A DNA stretch of 64,000 nucleotides from an uncultured Candidatus Saccharibacteria bacterium (GCA_938036625.1 CALHQH010000045.1:12619-76618), one strand, 5' to 3'; positions 53,694 to 61,270 are shown, numbered from the stretch's first letter. Translations and numbers: made by a program. Notes: generated from the sequence alone by a model not told the origin.

Positions 53694-53824
53694 CTCCTCA
53701 CTCACACTCCCCCGACGGAACACTATAAGGGTCGACGTCTCCCAGACATCGACCTCTTGCGCTGGGCTGAAATCGATCATAACGATCGATTTCACACTCC
53801 ATCGGATGAAGTGTGAGTGAGGAG
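53694..53824. repeat. 131-bp structured noncoding element with nested inverted repeats
   Basis: Outer arms CTCCTCACTCACAC (53694-53707) and GTGTGAGTGAGGAG (53811-53824) are perfectly complementary over 14 bp. Inside are GTCGACGTCT/AGACATCGAC (53731-53753, one mismatch, 3-base loop), a perfect GAAATCGATC/GATCGATTTC hairpin (53769-53793, loop ATAAC) and a smaller hairpin near 53795-53813. The whole folds as a multi-branched structure. It lies between the divergent argGH and two-component promoters. Origin unknown: a structured RNA, a MITE-like insertion or a protein-binding site. Confidence 0.7.
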
Positions 53825-53844
53825 TGCGAGAGAACAGTGAGGCT

Positions 53845-53873
53845 TTGAGATTCAAACACTTTTCATATAAAAT
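53845..53873 (+). promoter_or_regulatory. Probable promoter of the two-component operon
   Basis: TTGAGA (53845-53850), 17-base spacer, TAAAAT (53868-53873). An overlapping TATAAA could serve instead and would put ATG 53878 at leaderless spacing. Confidence 0.45.
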
Positions 53874-53874
53874 T

Positions 53875-53964
53875 ATGATGCGCGACAATAGTCGTATGCA
53901 TTGGTATGATGGAGATAAAATTGTGCAGCAATATAACAAAGAAGAGTCTAGCATAGACGTATGA
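53875..53964 (+). CDS. Possible 29-residue leader protein of the two-component operon
   Basis: Frame from tandem ATGs at 53875/53878 to the TGA at 53962-53964, which overlaps the response-regulator ATG as ATGA. Hydrophilic peptide ending EESSIDV; unrecognised. The overlap resembles translational coupling used elsewhere in this window, but the frame could be chance. Confidence 0.35.
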   Translation: MMRDNSRMHWYDGDKIVQQYNKEESSIDV

Positions 53965-54626
53965 GTGGACGAGTAGTGAATATTCTCCTCGTTGAAGACG
54001 AACCAACCCTCCGAGCTGGTACTGAGCAGTTCTTCGTGCAGCGCGGCTTTACGGTGATAGCGGTAGCCAGCGGCGAGGAGGCGCTGGAGCAATTTGCTGA
54101 GGCAGATGCTATTATCCTCGATATTATGTTGCCAGGGATAAGCGGGATCGAGGTGCTGCACCAAATTCGCCAGACCAGCGACGTGCCGGTGCTCATGCTG
54201 ACGGCGCAGCATGATGAGCCGACGCAAATTGCTAGTTTTGACGAGCTGGCGGATGACTATATGAGTAAGCCGTTTTCGCTCGTGATTTTGGAAAAGCGAA
54301 TTAAGGCGTTGCTTCGCCGCCAACAGTCTGTCAAAAAAACCTTGTGGCAGCGCGGCCTGGCGTCGGTGGATTTTATGGCATATCAAGGGTTTTATGATGA
54401 CAATGATGCACATCTCAAACCCAAGGAAGTGCAGCTGCTCAAGTTGCTGGTAGATAATCCAAACATGGTCTGGAGTCGGCAGGCTATCATTGACCGGCTG
54501 TGGCGTGATGACGAGGTGCCGTTTGACCGAGTGATCGACGTCTATATCAAAAACCTGCGCAAAAAATTGCATCTGGACTGCATCATCACGGTGAAGGGAG
54601 TGGGCTACCGCTATGAAGAATCTTAA
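53961..54626 (+). CDS. OmpR/PhoB-family response regulator
   Basis: 221 residues. Receiver domain (about 7-120) with acidic pocket VEDE, phosphoacceptor Asp54 in IILDIMLPG, Thr in MLTAQ and Lys103 in YMSKPF. Winged-helix DNA-binding domain (about 135-218) with LKPKEVQLLKLLVDNP and VIDVYIKNLRKKL. No Shine-Dalgarno is clear; the start overlaps an upstream small frame. The kinase gene overlaps its end by 14 bases. The signal and targets are unknown. Confidence 0.93.
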   Translation: MSGRVVNILLVEDEPTLRAGTEQFFVQRGFTVIAVASGEEALEQFAEADAIILDIMLPGISGIEVLHQIRQTSDVPVLMLTAQHDEPTQIASFDELADDYMSKPFSLVILEKRIKALLRRQQSVKKTLWQRGLASVDFMAYQGFYDDNDAHLKPKEVQLLKLLVDNPNMVWSRQAIIDRLWRDDEVPFDRVIDVYIKNLRKKLHLDCIITVKGVGYRYEES

Positions 54627-55998
54627 ATTATTCCCCAAAACATTTTTGGTGTCAATTGGCCTGTTTGCGGCGTTGATCATCCTGGTGCATGCGCTGGTTT
54701 ACACCTTGATGCCGCACTTTTATCTGCAGCAAAAAGAGCGCGAGGCAGCCGGCAATCTGGCGGCGCTCGTGACTGAACTGCGTGGTAAATCGACTGAGGA
54801 CATGCGCCGTCTCAGCCAGGATTTTGCTCAGGTGAAAAATGTTAATATCACGCTGACGATTGATGGGCGCGACCAGTATTTTCAAGGGTTTCAGTCGATC
54901 AACATCGTGACGGATAGCGGTAAATCGGTCGACACTAGCGTGGTAAAAATTGCTGACGGCCAAACGGTCGATCCGCGCTCGGTGATTTTGCGGCAGGGGA
55001 GTGTGACGAACAACCAAGGCCAAACGATCGCCGTCAAGCTGCTGGCCGACGTGGCGCCCGTCACTCAGGCCAAACTCGCTACCTTGCACGTACTGCCATA
55101 TACCATGCTTGGCTCACTGCTCGTGGCGCTGCTATTTTCGTACATCTACAGCCGATTTGTGACACGGCCGATTCGCCAGATGGCGGCGGTGACGACGACT
55201 ATGCAGCGGCTAGAAAAGGGTGCGCATTATCCAGTGAATAGCCGTGATGAAATCGGCGTGCTGGGGCGAAATATCAATGAGCTCTATCAAAATCTGTGGC
55301 AAACGATTCGCTCGCTGGAGCATGAGAATAAGCGGATCACCCAGCTCGAGAAAGAGAAAATCGCCTTCCTTCGCGCGGCCTCGCATGAGTTGAAAACGCC
55401 ATTGGCAGCACTACGGATCATGCTTGAGAACATGCAGCTAAACATCGGCGAGTATAAAAATCGCGATCAGTACCTGGCGGAGTCGGTGGCACAGGTTGAC
55501 CGTTTGGCGGCAATGGTAAATGATGTCTTGCGCTCTGGCAATGTCGCCGAGCAGGCTCTGCGTCAGGAAAAGCGGCTAAGGATTGATAAGTTAATCGCTG
55601 AAGTAATTGACGATTATATGTTGCTGGCGAAAACGCGCGGCATGACTTTCGAGGTTAATACAGAACCAGCGACCATTAGTGCCAATCGTGACATGATGCG
55701 CCACGTCATCTCGAACCTGGCGTCAAACGCAGTGCGCCACGGCGACACCGGGAGCGTGATAACGATTACCTGTGACCAGCACGAACTGGCCATCGAAAAC
55801 GCCTGCAGACCACTCACCAGAAAACAACTCCAGCACGTTTTTGACCCGTTTTATCGGAACAATGCCACCACGAAACAGTACGCCGACAGTAGCGGCATCG
55901 GCCTCTACACCGTGAAAATGTTGCTCGACGCCAAGGGCCTAGACTACGACTTCACGCCGCACGGGCGGGGTATGCGGTTTGTGGTAAGGTTTGAGTAG
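54613..55998 (+). CDS. Sensor histidine kinase
   Basis: 461 residues. Membrane helix at about 8-30, extracellular sensor domain at about 35-155, second membrane helix at about 162-182, HAMP linker (about 183-235), then the dimerisation/phosphoacceptor helix with FLRAASHELKTPLAAL (His near 258). The ATPase domain has NLASNAVRHGD (N box) and SSGIGLYTVKMLL (G box). Partner of the overlapping response regulator. The periplasmic domain has no family I can name, so the signal is unknown. Confidence 0.93.
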   Translation: MKNLKLFPKTFLVSIGLFAALIILVHALVYTLMPHFYLQQKEREAAGNLAALVTELRGKSTEDMRRLSQDFAQVKNVNITLTIDGRDQYFQGFQSINIVTDSGKSVDTSVVKIADGQTVDPRSVILRQGSVTNNQGQTIAVKLLADVAPVTQAKLATLHVLPYTMLGSLLVALLFSYIYSRFVTRPIRQMAAVTTTMQRLEKGAHYPVNSRDEIGVLGRNINELYQNLWQTIRSLEHENKRITQLEKEKIAFLRAASHELKTPLAALRIMLENMQLNIGEYKNRDQYLAESVAQVDRLAAMVNDVLRSGNVAEQALRQEKRLRIDKLIAEVIDDYMLLAKTRGMTFEVNTEPATISANRDMMRHVISNLASNAVRHGDTGSVITITCDQHELAIENACRPLTRKQLQHVFDPFYRNNATTKQYADSSGIGLYTVKMLLDAKGLDYDFTPHGRGMRFVVRFE

Positions 55999-56004
55999 GA
56001 GGAT

Positions 56005-56583
56005 ATGATGGACAGAGAGCTAGAGAAAATGAGTTTGAAAGAGTTGTGGCAATTATTCCCCATATTTCTTGTAGAACACAATAGAGAATGGGCACGCTGG
56101 TATGATGAGGAAGTGAAAGCCATCTCCTCATTGGTGCCAGAAAAATACATAACACAAATATCTCACATTGGTAGCACGGCCATCCCAAATATACAGGCAA
56201 AGAATATAGTAGATATATTGCTTGAAGTCCCGTCGGAGAAAGAATTAGAGCCTGTAAAAAATATTCTTGTTAAAAATAATTGGTTGTGCATGAGTCAGAA
56301 AGCAAAACGAATCTCATTGAATAAGGGATATACCAAACAGGGCTTTGCGGATAAGGTATTTCATCTCCACATTAGGGTTATGGGGGATAACGATGAGATC
56401 TACTTTAGGGATTATCTAATTGAGAATGGCGATATTGCCAAACAGTACGAGAAATTGAAACTACAACTTTGGAAGGAATTTGAGCATGACAGAGATGGGT
56501 ATACTGATGCAAAAAGTGATTTCATCAGAAAGTACACTAAGATAGCTAGAGAAAAATACAGATCCAATAACAGGTCGTCTTAA
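56005..56583 (+). CDS. GrpB/UPF0157-family nucleotidyltransferase-like protein
   Basis: 192 residues. Family motif ISHIGSTAIPNIQAKNIVDILLE (metal-binding nucleotidyltransferase-like core) and KVFHLHIRVMGDN followed by RDYL. Members are widespread and linked to nucleotide or CoA chemistry but mostly unproven. AGGAGG Shine-Dalgarno just before ATG 56005. The gene is clearly more AT-rich than the two-component genes and marks the start of the accessory zone, suggesting acquisition. Its 3' end overlaps a convergent frame by 123 bases. Confidence 0.88.
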   Translation: MMDRELEKMSLKELWQLFPIFLVEHNREWARWYDEEVKAISSLVPEKYITQISHIGSTAIPNIQAKNIVDILLEVPSEKELEPVKNILVKNNWLCMSQKAKRISLNKGYTKQGFADKVFHLHIRVMGDNDEIYFRDYLIENGDIAKQYEKLKLQLWKEFEHDRDGYTDAKSDFIRKYTKIAREKYRSNNRSS

Positions 56584-56859
56584 ATTGTGAGCAGTAAAGT
56601 CGTCAAACAGACTCTCAACTCCTGCTTTACATAAAGATTCCGCCGCCAGTATATCGTGCTGAAGCGCCGGCTTACAACCAATAATCTCATCATAAAAATC
56701 CTGCAGCGACTTCGGATAGCCTTCGTCTGGAGCATCATATAAAAATGTGTCCTGAAGTAGCTTTTTCTGTTCGGGTAGAATATCATCAAAAAACTGTGGA
56801 TGAAATTCATAAAACCACTCCAGGAAAGACTGCAGTTTCAGATATTTGTCGTAGTCCAT
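56461..56859 (-). CDS. Unknown small protein, 3' end running into the convergent gene
   Basis: 132 residues from ATG 56859; TATTAT (56867-56872, minus strand) is 7 bases upstream. The first 95 residues look like a real acidic helical protein (LQSFLEWFYEFHPQFFDDIL, DFYDEIIGC). The last 35 are translated antisense to the GrpB-like gene and are hydrophobic in an odd way, so the original 3' end was probably lost. Lies 15 bases from the M16-like pair on the same strand. No family recognised. Confidence 0.5.
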   Translation of the reverse strand: MDYDKYLKLQSFLEWFYEFHPQFFDDILPEQKKLLQDTFLYDAPDEGYPKSLQDFYDEIIGCKPALQHDILAAESLCKAGVESLFDDFTAHNLRRPVIGSVFFSSYLSVLSDEITFCISIPISVMLKFLPKL

Positions 56860-56874
56860 GGACTGTATAATACA

Positions 56875-57843
56875 TTATTTATAGATACGTCCAGATTCTC
56901 GTTTTGATCCGTTATGATGCAGGCTTATCTGAGTTGCCTGCAGAACCTTGATCAAATTTTCTACTGTAGCAACTCTCTTCCAGCCGGTAGAGCCCATGAC
57001 AGCACCGAATTCTCTGAGCAGGCGGTCCTCGTTTGGTGCGGTGTTGGGATTAGATTTATACGAAGTTAGCGACAGATAATTAGCAAAACGATTTAGAATC
57101 TCTGGCTCGGTAATCGTCTTTAAAGTATGTCTAATATTGTTGGCGATTTCTTCCATATTCACTTTTGGTAATATATGAGGACTGACTAAGAACGTGTTAG
57201 ATACGGTTGTTAAATTTTCGTTATCCCTGGCGTGTTCATCAGCAAAGTAAGCGCCAAAATTTTGGCAGATATTTTGCCCGATAGATAGACTCAAAAAGCG
57301 TGTCAATTCACGCCACAGCATACGTAGCTCAATCGACTTATTACTAAACTGTAATTGCAACTTGATTTTACGGGGTCTAACGGCTGGCTGGTTGGTGCTG
57401 TAGATCAGATCGCACAAGCTATTGTTTTTGTGTATATCTTTTGGTAGTAGGTCAATCGAATCTAAATCTTGCCATGATTGACCATCGAGCTTTTTTAGTT
57501 CATCAATTATCATATCAGTATCACCAACAAAAAGCTTTTCCGGTCCCTCCGCTACAATCTGTGATAGCGCCTGCGAGACTGGTAAATAAACAGGGTGTTC
57601 ACCAAAACTAGTCTTTATCATAGTTAGATTTTTAAATAGTTCCGCTGATTTTTTGCTATAGCATTCCGCGGAGATAACTATCACACCAGAATCGTAAGTA
57701 GAACCATTTAGTGCATAATCCAGTAGCTTGTATTGTTTGTGACGGTAAAAATAATCAGTGGCTGTGGTAATGAAAAGGTGCTCATAGAGATGAGCAAGCT
57801 GTGCGCATGAGTGGTGTTTGATAAGAGTAAAATACTTCGTCAC
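56875..57843 (-). CDS. M16-like zinc peptidase, second of a tandem pair
   Basis: 322 residues, GTG start at 57843, 13 bases after the upstream paralogue. Contains the inverted zinc motif HLYEH (residues 18-22) and, exactly 76 residues on, Glu99 in SQIVAEG, matching the HxxEH-x76-E metal site of M16 (pitrilysin/insulinase) peptidases. LNGSTYDSGVIVIS follows the motif, like the conserved strand of M16 domains. It is the size of one M16 half-domain, with no signal peptide. With its paralogue it could form a two-chain protease clamp; the substrate is unknown. Confidence 0.65.
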   Translation of the reverse strand: MTKYFTLIKHHSCAQLAHLYEHLFITTATDYFYRHKQYKLLDYALNGSTYDSGVIVISAECYSKKSAELFKNLTMIKTSFGEHPVYLPVSQALSQIVAEGPEKLFVGDTDMIIDELKKLDGQSWQDLDSIDLLPKDIHKNNSLCDLIYSTNQPAVRPRKIKLQLQFSNKSIELRMLWRELTRFLSLSIGQNICQNFGAYFADEHARDNENLTTVSNTFLVSPHILPKVNMEEIANNIRHTLKTITEPEILNRFANYLSLTSYKSNPNTAPNEDRLLREFGAVMGSTGWKRVATVENLIKVLQATQISLHHNGSKRESGRIYK

Positions 57844-57856
57844 AACTTAGCGAATC

Positions 57857-58759
57857 TCACATATTGAACTTCATATTATCAAGTAGATTACCGATTGTGC
57901 TTGCGTTTGCCAATTTCTTCCAGGTTTTCTCTCCAATAATTGCACCGAGTTCTGAAATATACATATCGATGTTCGGTGTATCCATTCTCCCGCTGCTGTA
58001 AGAAAAAGATTTGAGACGTTGGCAGATACGATCTAGTGCTTCTTCTTCTCGTATTCTTTTGATAGTGTCGTGGTATATCTTCTGCAGCTCGACTTTATTC
58101 TCTAAGTTACTAAGCACCGCAAAGTCACAAACGCAATGCAATGTTTCGTCAATTTTTGCCGCACTCTCCTCAAGACTATAATAGCTCAACTGTGTGTTAG
58201 CGATATCGGCGACTGTACCGTGAATGGCAAAAGCTAGATAATAAAATAAAGCTAGTAGTGCTGGATCGTCGTTGATCGAAATATTGAGACTACAAGATAT
58301 CCGGTTGACCGACGGTGCTGGCTTATTAATTTCATACAGGAATTTATGTTCGGCAAGCTGCTTGATAATGAGAGGTTGGTTAATTTCGTCGATGGCCTGC
58401 CAGTCGGTTCTATTTAGGGCGGCGATATTTTGCTGGAGTGCTTCAATATCATCGCACGTCAGGGTTCGGTTTTTCTCTGCCACAATTTGGTTCGTTGCCA
58501 GGCACAGCGCCCCATCACTTGTGTCGGCCTGGAGCTGTCGCAATTTATTTGCTAAATCTATTGCTTCATTAGTGTATAGATCAATATCAATAGTAATAAA
58601 TCCCGTGTCTGAGTAATGTGAACCAAGTGCATAATAATCAATCTGTCGCAACAAATTAGCCCGCTGCATGGTTTGCTTGAGTGTATTCATAACCAGATGC
58701 TCGTAAATATGCGCCTCAATCGGTGAAGTGGCCTGTTTGCAGAGGAAAATTCGTTGCAT
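57857..58759 (-). CDS. M16-like zinc peptidase, first of a tandem pair
   Basis: 300 residues. HIYEH (residues 17-21) and Glu95 in NQIVAEK (73 residues between) form an M16-type HxxEH...E site. YALGSHYSDTGFITIDI corresponds to the same strand in the downstream gene, and the C-termini share a FGAVMGSTGWKRV / LGAIIGEKTWKKL block. The two are clear paralogues. No signal peptide, so a cytoplasmic peptidase or peptide-maturing enzyme is likely. Start ATG 58759 has an extended -10 TGATACTAT 7 bases upstream. Confidence 0.65.
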   Translation of the reverse strand: MQRIFLCKQATSPIEAHIYEHLVMNTLKQTMQRANLLRQIDYYALGSHYSDTGFITIDIDLYTNEAIDLANKLRQLQADTSDGALCLATNQIVAEKNRTLTCDDIEALQQNIAALNRTDWQAIDEINQPLIIKQLAEHKFLYEINKPAPSVNRISCSLNISINDDPALLALFYYLAFAIHGTVADIANTQLSYYSLEESAAKIDETLHCVCDFAVLSNLENKVELQKIYHDTIKRIREEEALDRICQRLKSFSYSSGRMDTPNIDMYISELGAIIGEKTWKKLANASTIGNLLDNMKFNM

Positions 58760-58766
58760 GTTGTTT

Positions 58767-58775
58767 ATAGTATCA
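58767..58775 (-). promoter_or_regulatory. Extended -10 TGATACTAT of the M16-like pair
   Basis: Minus strand, 7 bases before ATG 58759. Confidence 0.55.
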
Positions 58776-58784
58776 TAAAAAAGT

Positions 58785-58810
58785 GGACAGTTTATTGACT
58801 TATCCAGGTC
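58785..58810 (-). terminator. Conserved 3' hairpin of cassette A
   Basis: On the minus strand GGATA ... TGTCC with a T-run after it, 10 bases past the stop of the small gene. A near-copy lies at 60893-60918 after cassette B. Confidence 0.6.
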
Positions 58811-58820
58811 GAATGGCTAG

Positions 58821-59018
58821 CTAGCGCCGCTTGCCGTTACCGCTGCGACTTTGGTAGTTGCGACCCTTGGTGTCGTGGTCTTTCCTGTCGGTGCCCTTGC
58901 GGTCTCTTCGCAGGTCGCCGCTGCGCTGGATGGCGTTGTTGTGTCTCGTCAGGCATTTAAAGCAAAAGCAGTCCTTGCGCTTAAACCCGGTGTCGGGACA
59001 TTTACTACCGCGTGCCAT
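58821..59018 (-). CDS. Cassette A: 65-residue basic Cys-rich protein
   Basis: The start at 59018 is fixed by AAGGAG 5 bases upstream. The N-terminal half has four Cys (CPDTGFKRKDCFCFKC region, about residues 7-22), spaced like a small zinc site. The C-terminal half is Arg/Lys/Asp/Gly-rich (RDRKGTDRKDHDTKG) and probably disordered and nucleic-acid binding (inference). No family recognised. It is expressed from a strong promoter through the four-hairpin leader shared with the unrelated gene at 60925. Confidence 0.75.
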   Translation of the reverse strand: MARGSKCPDTGFKRKDCFCFKCLTRHNNAIQRSGDLRRDRKGTDRKDHDTKGRNYQSRSGNGKRR

Positions 59019-59154
59019 AATAACTCCTTCTTGGAGTCAGGCGAGATAATTATCTCGCGAAGTGGAGCGTCTCAAGCCCAATGGCTTTGGGCAAAACGCT
59101 GACCTTTGCGGTGCAAAGGCTGATATATATATCAATACTGGAATCCTTTGTCAA
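59019..59154 (-). promoter_or_regulatory. Cassette A promoter and four-hairpin RNA leader
   Basis: Minus strand: TTGACA (59149-59154), 17-base spacer, TATATA (59126-59131). The leader then folds into H1 (59103-59119), H2 (59066-59100, AGCGT/ACGCT outside GCCCAA/TTGGGC), H3 (59041-59058, GCGAGATAA/TTATCTCGC) and H4 (59023-59037, ACTCC/GGAGT), where H4 contains the Shine-Dalgarno. All four hairpins recur at 61129-61270 with compensatory changes. Confidence 0.85.
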
Positions 59155-59194
59155 GCGATTTTACGGAAATCGCAGTAAAATGTATTATTAGTTC

Positions 59195-59749
59195 ATGGAC
59201 TTAACTTACGCAACGACTAATAAACACAAATTTGCTGGAGCTAAACAGGCGCTGTCTGGAACGGACATTAATCTGATCGCGCCAGATGGAGTTTTACCTG
59301 ACGTGCCAGAAATCCAATCCGACGACCAAGAAGTCGTCTCTGTCGACAAGGCGCTAAAATATTACGATCTACTTAAATGTCCGCTGGTGGTGATGGATTC
59401 AGGCCTGTTCATCGACGAACTGAACGGCTTTCCCGGCGTTTACACCAAATATGCGCTCGACACTATCGGTATTGACAGGATAATTCAGCTACTCGGCGGC
59501 GCCGCTCGGGCGTACACGCAGCGTACAATCACTTACTTTGACGGCAACAAACCGCAAATCTTTACCTTAAAACTGCACGGCGCGTTATTAAAAGAACCGT
59601 GCGGCAATAACGGACGCAATTACGATAAATATTTCTTGCCAGACGGCAAAAACAAAACGCTCGCTGAAATGACTAATGAAGAGAAAGCGGAATTAACAGC
59701 AGCGGTTTGGCGAGATTTGGCGGCGTGGCTGCAAAAAAGCAGCAAATAA
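59195..59749 (+). CDS. Ham1/RdgB-like NTP pyrophosphatase, copy 1
   Basis: 184 residues. Ham1-family layout: N-terminal YATTNKHKFAGAKQAL, EIQSDDQEVVSVDKALKYY, the acidic substrate loop VMDSGLFIDELNGFPGVYTKYAL and late NYDKYFLPDG. It removes inosine/xanthosine-type or other wrong triphosphates. TATTAT lies 6 bases before ATG 59195. A second, diverged family member is at 63107. Confidence 0.85.
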   Translation: MDLTYATTNKHKFAGAKQALSGTDINLIAPDGVLPDVPEIQSDDQEVVSVDKALKYYDLLKCPLVVMDSGLFIDELNGFPGVYTKYALDTIGIDRIIQLLGGAARAYTQRTITYFDGNKPQIFTLKLHGALLKEPCGNNGRNYDKYFLPDGKNKTLAEMTNEEKAELTAAVWRDLAAWLQKSSK

Positions 59750-59860
59750 GACTTATATACTTAATAAGCGGAGAAGTACCACTTATCATCAAACAAACCC
59801 CAGCTCCCGCTACCCCATACGACACGCCCACCGCTCTGCTAAAGCACTGTCTGTCTGTGC

Positions 59861-59866
59861 TACAAT
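59861..59866 (+). promoter_or_regulatory. Extended -10 TGCTACAAT of the pseudogene
   Basis: TGC at 59858-59860 plus TACAAT, 6 bases before ATG 59873. Confidence 0.5.
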
Positions 59867-59872
59867 TAAATC

Positions 59873-60247
59873 ATGAAGATTGTTGATGACTCGACCCAAC
59901 AGTGCGCCAGCAAATCATCGATATCGTCACCGGAACCGTCCGTGAGTGAATATGTTTTTGACCGAGAAAAGTGGCAGAGCTTAACGATATTTGAGCAAAT
60001 GGGTAACATCGGCTCAGAGGTCGGGCGAGCGTTTGCCGCCCGGCGCCGCGGCGATACGGCTGCAATGACTGACGCCTGGCAGCGTGGCTTGGACTTATTG
60101 GACGCCACCGCCGGGCAGCTTGCCCGCTAAAAATCACCAAAACTCCGCGAAGTCCTGCGCGCCCGCGAACTATTTGCCAGCATGGATGACGAATCGTTGG
60201 AGGATTACTTTATGTGGTTTGCTATAGCGGCACGGAAGGGGAGATAG
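59873..60247 (+). pseudogene. Nonsense-mutated copy of the small protein at 61847
   Basis: The first 85 codons end at TAA 60128-60130, where the intact copy has CAA (Gln) in ARQKSPKL. After the stop the same frame continues for 38 codons (KSPKLREVLRARELF ... WFAIAARKGR) and ends at TAG 60245, closely matching the intact copy. The shared part starts near 59930. This copy has its own leaderless promoter and a 22-residue N-terminal extension. A truncated 85-residue product could still be made. Family function unknown. Confidence 0.8.
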
Positions 60248-60278
60248 GCTCAGAGAAATCTAGAGTCATTTCACCAAT

Positions 60279-60863
60279 TTAGCCAAGCTCTTTACTCAAC
60301 CCGATCATCTCATCTAGCTTGCCAGATTTTTCTATCTCGGCCAAACTCATCGCTTCTACCTCTGTCGCTAAGTCCCATGTCTCATACAGCGGGCGGTCGT
60401 CTTCGATAATATTATAATGCGCCATTAGGTTAACAATTTTATACGCTATATCATGAGCTGGCCACATCTTCATGCAATCGTCCGACAAAATCACTTTAAT
60501 ATATTTAATAACATTTAACCTAGACGTTAGATTTATGTCTATTTTGTTAATTTCTTTGTCATACCCAACCGTTTTCGCTAGCCGCCACCAAAGTTTTAGG
60601 CGCACACTCGTGTCTTGCTCGTCATAAATTAACTTCGCCAGAGCGATTATTTCAGAAACCAGTGGCTGTGCTTCCGTAATATCTACGTGCTGAAGCTGTA
60701 AGATATCCTCAGCAATTGACGTATCATAATCAATGCCAAGTAACGGCAGATACTCGCACACAAACAACCGCACATCGGTCGCGCTACGAATTAAACCTAG
60801 CCTATTTGACCAGAATATGTCGATATCGTTGCGGATGATATTGTTGAGCGGCGGCATGTTCAT
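60279..60863 (-). CDS. Unknown 194-residue helical protein
   Basis: Leu/Ile/Asp-rich helices (EDILQLQHVDITEAQPLV, IIALAKLIYDEQDTSVRLKLWWRL), no membrane segment or catalytic motif. The pattern is compatible with a helical-repeat or antitoxin-like soluble protein, but no family is recognised. The start may be ATG 60863 or 60857. AT-rich like its neighbours. Confidence 0.6.
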   Translation of the reverse strand: MNMPPLNNIIRNDIDIFWSNRLGLIRSATDVRLFVCEYLPLLGIDYDTSIAEDILQLQHVDITEAQPLVSEIIALAKLIYDEQDTSVRLKLWWRLAKTVGYDKEINKIDINLTSRLNVIKYIKVILSDDCMKMWPAHDIAYKIVNLMAHYNIIEDDRPLYETWDLATEVEAMSLAEIEKSGKLDEMIGLSKELG

Positions 60864-60892
60864 ATAGATAACGTAAAATATTCAAGTAAGAT

Positions 60893-60918
60893 GGACAGTT
60901 TTATGACATGTCCAGGTC
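60893..60918 (-). terminator. Conserved 3' hairpin of cassette B
   Basis: On the minus strand GGACA ... TGTCC, 6 bases past the small gene's stop; near-identical to 58785-58810. Confidence 0.55.
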
Positions 60919-60924
60919 TGGGGG

Positions 60925-61128
60925 CTAGAGCTGAGTCGAGTCGTACTTCAGGCTGCCGTCAGAGTTGAAGGCGATGTGGTCGTGGTCCTGACCGCTCTCT
61001 CTACTAGCAGCAGCCTCCTGTGCGAGAGACTCGTCCTTGTAGAAGTGCAGGTACTCGGTACCGCCGTCGTCCCGCTGCTTCTCCAGAACTTTCTCGTCCT
61101 CGTTCTCAGCGTAGAGCTGCCAACCCAT
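60925..61128 (-). CDS. Cassette B: 67-residue acidic protein
   Basis: The start at 61128 is set by AGAAGGAG 7 bases upstream; longer in-frame starts fall in the leader. Charged and polar, starting MGWQLYAENEDEKVLEKQR, with a short beta-like YLHFYKDESLAQEAA and the end HIAFNSDGSLKYDSTQL. No family recognised, and no similarity to the cassette A protein despite the shared leader and 3' hairpin. Confidence 0.7.
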   Translation of the reverse strand: MGWQLYAENEDEKVLEKQRDDGGTEYLHFYKDESLAQEAAASRESGQDHDHIAFNSDGSLKYDSTQL

Positions 61129-61270
61129 TTTGTACTCCTTCTGGAGTCGGGCGGAGAAATCCATTCTCCGCGAAGTGGAGCGTCTTAAGCCTGGTGGCTC
61201 CAGGCGAAACGCTGGCCTCTGCGATTGCAAAAGCTGATATATATATATCAATAATAGAATACGCTGTCAA
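61129..61270 (-). promoter_or_regulatory. Cassette B promoter and four-hairpin RNA leader
   Basis: Minus strand: TTGACA (61265-61270), 17-base spacer, TATATA (61242-61247). Hairpins: H1 61216-61233 (with G-U pairs), H2 61179-61213 (AGCGT/ACGCT outside GCCTGG/CCAGGC), H3 61151-61171 (GCGGAGAA/TTCTCCGC) and H4 61134-61147 (ACTCC/GGAGT over the Shine-Dalgarno). The same linker CCACTTC joins H2 and H3 in both copies. Confidence 0.85.

Noticed and set aside
53664..54680. 338-codon minus-strand frame
   Set aside because: Antisense to the response regulator and covers the structured noncoding element; no recognisable domain.
59866..60140. Minus-strand frames over the duplicated gene (also 61815-62088)
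   Set aside because: They are mirror frames of the duplicated gene and so appear twice; conservation follows the plus-strand frame.
59873..60247. Stop-codon reassignment as an explanation for the in-frame TAA
   Set aside because: All other genes end normally at TAA, TAG and TGA, and known CPR recoding affects TGA, not TAA.
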